Origin: Icerya purchasi
Lineage: Eukaryota; Arthropoda; Insecta; Hemiptera; Monophlebidae
Length of the DNA stretch: 64,000 nucleotides
NCBI GenBank assembly: GCA_039619475.1
Contig: CM077115.1
Span: 179,064,060-179,128,059 of the forward strand
Direction: 5' to 3'
Shown here piece after piece: positions 59,806 through 64,000 of this stretch. A program made the translations under genes and the position numbers. Numbering within the stretch: the stretch's first letter is position 1; every line of letters starts with the position of its first letter. The notes beneath the pieces are model-generated. The model was not told where the DNA came from, ran no database searches, and saw only the letters and a program-made list of their open reading frames with translations.

Positions 59806-62111
59806 CTGCAAAGCAAATTAGATAATACAAAAACAAAAGGAAACGGAATATACTTCATTTTCTTAATCAGTTAAAAAACCATTCGATATTTCTTAATTGT
59901 AGTTAAAATTAAACATAGCAATATCAAAATAAATGGGCAAAAGAGAAGGAGTAGAGAGGTAGTATTCGATATTCTGACTTTTGTTTACGCAATGTCGTTT
60001 CTCTCACTAAATTTCAGTAGCACTGTATAGATTTAACTCGCATTTCTTTTTCATTATTTTTCTGGAAAGTTAAATAACATTACTCCCAACGTGTTTTAAA
60101 ACAGGTGTGGAGAAATTTCCAAAGAAGAATTGAAAACAAATGTAAAAATTTATTTTGTCAAATACGGTAAACTGAACTGATGATCCTTTAAATATCGAAA
60201 CTTTCTATTTTCACCACCGATCTCTTCTGAAGGTCACCCCGTATACATTTGATCTTGGTTACCAGCTTTCTTATGTTTTTTTTTATTTAGTTTTTTTTTT
60301 TTTTTTTTTTAATTCTTGAATCTTAACTTCACACAATCCCCAACGCCATGCTAAGGGTATGGAACTTACTTTACTTTAACAGTTTTAAATTCTAACCATA
60401 GCTTGCTGGCCAAGGAAAAGATCATAACAGAAAAGGGGAAAAACACCGACATTAAAATTTACTCCAAAATTTTAATAAAAATGCGCTAAAAAGAAGAAAT
60501 GACTCGATAATATTGCATAAAGTACATCTTACACGTTTATTGCTAAACAAAATTAATACTTATTAAAGTTAGCACCAAATTCGAATTGCAACGATAAGTT
60601 ATGTTTATAAACAGAAACCACACTAAATGAGTATAACAGCGCAATTACTCGTTTTCTTTAAGCCATGTATTGAAAATATTAAGAATGCAATTGTCGCAGT
60701 TTGAACATAGTGTGTACCGAGACTCTAATGTTAATGTTGTTTAAGAATAATCATAATATCCTTATCTATTTTACTCTAAAATACATTATTTTTTACTAAA
60801 TTATCAGATAAAATCCTGAAGTCGCTATTCTTTTTGAAACAATTTTATTTCAACTTTTAATGAGAATATTTTTGAATGTCACGGATAGGCCAACCTAAAA
60901 TACTGCTACTTCCTGTATTGTACAATAAAGAGCATAATGTTTAATTCATTATTTTCATTCGAGTCTACACATCATAGTCTAATTACCAGCACCTACACTG
61001 TCGGAACGAACAAAGAATCATTAAAATCGGTCCCTATGGGGAAAAATTACGCGTGAAAAAACGTAAGAAAAATAAAAGAAGTAAAAAAAAAAACATCCAT
61101 TGTATAACTTTTTTTTCTTTTTTTTTTTTTTTTTTTCTAAGAGGGTAAAAAAAGAATACATTTTCTTCGGCACGTTTCATTCTTTAACTATTTAACAAAC
61201 ATTTATAACGAAGAAATACTACAATCTTATTTAAATCGTGCTACCAAAAAAGGATAACCCAACGACGGTGGAAAATGTTTAGTAACCTAATAAGAAATTC
61301 AGCCATCCATTCAATGTGCGAATTCTTTTAGTTATTTAATCCTAATTGCAGCAATACCAGTTTTCTTCTTGCAAATAAACGGAGATGTTTTTTTAGTTTA
61401 AATGTTGTCCTGAAGACTTAAAATTAATTCATATACGTGTAATCCTCTTTTTTTTTTTATTTACAACTTTCTCGAATGAATTTAAATTTCCCCGACAGGT
61501 AAAGAGATGATCGATTTAGCTAAACTGGATTTAGGTGATTAATATTTCGAATTTGTAATAAGTACTCGTTATCATCCTCTGTCCCGAGTATTATAAAAAA
61601 CTTCATATAACCAGGACGAAAAAATTCCGCTATCAACAGAGTTAAGAATGCAGTTGGATACTTCAAAAGGAATTCATTTCATTGTATTTAAAATCTGAAT
61701 GACAGTACTTGAACTTTTCACACGTTATTATATCAAAATCTAACGATAAAAATGTTTTGAAATATAAAAGTTTCACAATTAAACAACTATCTCTACTGTG
61801 ATGTTAAAAGAAAAAAAAAACAAACCTTATTAACACATTAAAAGGGCACATCGCAAGAAATTTTCCAATTTATATGTATGCTAAGGAGATTATGTTCAAT
61901 ATTGAGGTGTAAAGGAAAAATTCTTAATCACGCTAGAAAGCAGATTTATTTTACGAAAATAGAGGAGGGATTACAAGAAAACCGAACTCAATTTTGAACT
62001 GGCTTAGATGATAACATTAGAACGAGAATAGATGAATTCTCGGAAAGAGATAGAACACTTCATTAAGGCTCGAGGAGATAGGGAATTCATTTGTTGATTA
62101 TTTTTGTTCGA
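59806..62111. other. vg upstream intron, no exon recognised
   Basis: Sequence upstream of the first visible vg exon. It should be intron, since the exon starts at an acceptor. No Vg-like N-terminus (MYxAYYPYLY type) was found on the minus strand. It has poly-T at 60292-60311 and 61120-61137 and a SINE tail at 60335-60382. Confidence 0.45.
60335..60382 (+). repeat. SINE family 1, 3' tail fragment
   Basis: ACACAATCCCCAACGCCATG then GGGTATGGAACTTACTTTAC matches the 3' ends of the copies at 40650 and 62370. It is preceded by a poly-T tract. Too short to say more. Confidence 0.6.
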
Positions 62112-62417
62112 TTCGCGGTAGCCTAGTGGTTAAGACGCTTGTCTACTAAACCAGAAGTGTCATAGGTTATCGAGACTTGTCTCGTTCCGGATCGAAGTCA
62201 CTCCCAGGTTTATACCTAATCTGAAATTGAATATTGGTTATACCAAAGAATTATCTGGGGGAAAGTAAAGGCGGAAAATCTAAAAGTAGAAAGGAACTTG
62301 CCCCAGTATTCTCCTTAGATCCATTAGACCCTTAAGTACCATTATGAAAAGCTTAATTTCACAATCCATGATACCCCTCTTATCAAGGATATATGACATT
62401 TACTTTATTTTACTTAC
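62112..62417 (+). mobile_element. tRNA-derived SINE, family 1, best-preserved head
   Basis: Begins TTCGCGGTAGCCTAGTGGTT, with a good A box (TAGCCTAGTGG), and has GTTCCGGATCGAAGTCACTC as B box. It continues through TAATCTGAAATTGAATATTG and AGAAAGGAACTTGCCCCAGT to TACTTTATTTTACTTAC. About 306 bp. It is a close relative of the minus-strand copy at 56620-56916. Confidence 0.87.
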
Positions 62418-63639
62418 GTCAAAGTAATCATATCACACCGTTGAAATAGCATCGAATTTACTATAGGCAAGTGAAATTTTCCCTGGAAATGGACAAAACG
62501 CGTTTAGATCGCTTTCAAGCCAAAGTACAGTATAGAACATGGTCGTTCACCGGTAATATGTAAACACTGATTGGGGTTGTATTATCATTAAAGCGTTTGC
62601 TTAATGTAACACTATAAACAACACTAGTCTGGCCTGAAGGTCTTGAACTTGTTAAAATAATATACCGGGGGCCGAGCGTATTTAAAACGGATGATGATAA
62701 AGGTATACTCACAAGATTAACTACTAACTCAATTGAACTGGCTAAACATACGCCTATGTAGAAAATGAATTAAATACCAACGGGGATTTCTGAAACAATG
62801 GTTTAGTACGACTAATTTAAAGACATATTCGGTGTATTTTACATCGAAATTAGATAGTGCGGAGCGACACTCAACATAAACCGACTCTCACAATATATAC
62901 TATATTAAAGTGTACACTGTAGCTGAAGCGAAATATATTTTCCGATTACGACCTTATTTATAGGAGCGGAAGGTGTATGTTTGCTAAAATAGATACGAAT
63001 CTCACACATCAATTTTTATACATCAGGATTCTGCTCTTGTTTATAACGCTTATTGACAACGGTATATTTTCTGAAATATTTAATAACGGCTACTTGCAAA
63101 CAGTGTTATAACCAGCTATAAGGTTAATTTGGGAAACAGAATTTAAAATTTCACACAAACAGCTACAATACAGCGTTAATATTGCAATAATAAAAAGGAA
63201 TTAACCGCATTTCACAAAAACCGTGCCACAAATGAGCGTGTATCACATACGGAAAATCTGGGAATACATTATAAACTACCGTGTAAATTATACACGTGCA
63301 CGTCGCTACTTGTCGCGACATAAGAAAATATTTAAGGCATCGTGTTGCGCTTTAATTACCGTTTCATCCGTTTTTTATATTTGAATCGGTTGAAATTTGG
63401 AAAAAAAAGCAATTTCGATATACCGAACATTTATCATCGGTGTACCACCAAATATGATAAACACAGAAGTTTAATATCTCATTTTCAACTTTTGCAATCA
63501 AGAAGAAAAGTAGCTTTTAATATTTCCATATCGCGTTAACATAATTACTCTGCGGTACGTTCAAGTTTAAGAGCCGTAAATTCCTTCATTCCAAGTGAAA
63601 AAGATTATTTCGCATAAATCAGGCTGCAAATTTTTTTAA
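62418..63639. other. right flank, no gene recognised
   Basis: AT-rich, presumably still vg intron. No coding segment or repeat recognised. Confidence 0.4.
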
Positions 63640-63705
63640 GACTTTTTTTTTTTTTTTTTTTTTTTTTGGGGGTCCCCATTTCGGATAATACCGATGAGGC
63701 AAATG
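63640..63705 (-). repeat. LINE 3' end (poly-A plus short 3' UTR), same family as 11417-12880
   Basis: A poly-T run (63642-63667 on the plus strand) is followed by GGGGTCCCCATTTCGGATAA and TACCGATGAGGCAAATGTAT. The R1-like LINE at 11434-11480 has GGTTCCCCAGTTCGGACGTT and ACCGATGGGGCAAGTTTATT in the same place. Similarity fades after about 45 bp, so only the 3' end is shared. Confidence 0.65.
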
Positions 63706-63958
63706 TATTAGATTAGCATTAGAGTAGTACAAATTTTATGATGGTGAGGTTGAAACGACCCATCCAATAATATAATAAACTATCATTAGTTCCTGAAATA
63801 ACTTTCATTCGTCTTGCGATACACTAGAGAACGTCATACACAAAGCTATGAAGAATGCAGCGAAGTCATTTATTTTTTGCAGATATGTTAAAATTTATAA
63901 ATATAGAATAAATAAATTTTTTAACAATACCGTAATAAATTGAAATAAATGCGTTATT

Positions 63959-64000
63959 TTAGAAACGTTTTCAGGCATAATAGCCCTTTTCATCAGCTAA
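63959..64000 (-). ncRNA. hammerhead-like ribozyme at the window edge, third copy
   Basis: Minus strand: UUAG (63997-64000), CUGAUGA, AAA, GGGC-UAUUAU-GCCU (stem II), GAA, AACGUU, U, CUAA (63959-63962). The stem II sequence differs from copy 1 but still pairs, while the core and stems I and III are unchanged. The window ends at the motif, so the inverted partner and the right target repeat cannot be seen. Confidence 0.68.

Noticed and set aside
59806..64000. A vg start exon in the right flank
   Set aside because: No minus-strand segment with a Vg-like N-terminus (tyrosine/proline-rich YYPYLY type) was found.
1..64000. CRISPR arrays, bacterial operons, rRNA genes
   Set aside because: No spaced direct repeats, no ribosome-binding or operon layout, and no rRNA-like sequence; spliced exons and LINE/SINE content show a metazoan nuclear genome.

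Overview
The window is nuclear DNA from an animal, almost certainly a winged insect. It is AT-rich, mostly non-coding and full of decayed transposons. The anchor is one developmental gene on the minus strand: vestigial (vg), the wing-selector cofactor of the TEAD factor Scalloped. Four coding exons are visible at 59580-59805, 50743-50943, 15106-15346 and 5444-5706, in minus-strand order. All have GT/AG borders, and the codon phases join without error (0>1, 1>1, 1>2, 2>1). The second carries the Scalloped-binding (TDU/Vg) motif, the third the NFPPSFWNS block, and the fourth a His-rich, poly-Ala, NMAAAAQYGSLL-type tail. The first coding exon and the short terminal exon appear to lie outside the window to the right and left. 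The introns are about 8.6, 35.4 and 9.4 kb. The species cannot be fixed from the sequence; repeat content and intron size would suit a hemipteroid or another large-genome insect.

Left flank (1-5.4 kb): an intact mariner (2414-3731, minus ORF) and a CpG-rich stretch next to the last visible exon. 9.4-kb intron (5.7-15.1 kb): a degenerate I-clade LINE (plus) split by an R1-like LINE 3' half (minus), a Helitron-like 3' end, and a second I-clade fragment with a (TAA)n tail. 35.4-kb intron (15.3-50.7 kb): further LINE fragments, an intronless 132-codon ORF on the vg strand (28719-29117), a 1.2-kb foldback element (47004-48237), and two short foldback elements carrying hammerhead-ribozyme-like sequences. 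8.6-kb intron (50.9-59.6 kb): a second intact mariner (51173-52491, plus) about 230 bp upstream of the TDU exon, and two tRNA-derived SINEs. Right flank (59.8-64 kb): another SINE and, at the very edge, a third hammerhead-like terminus.

The most unusual item is the hammerhead-bearing foldback family (22788-23052, 34036-34286, edge copy 63959-64000). The two complete copies are framed by 12- and 14-bp target duplications. Stem I, the catalytic core and a palindromic stem III are kept in all copies while stem II varies. This fits a small non-autonomous relative of Penelope-like retroelements or retrozymes. Nothing here suggests bacterial, viral or CRISPR content.
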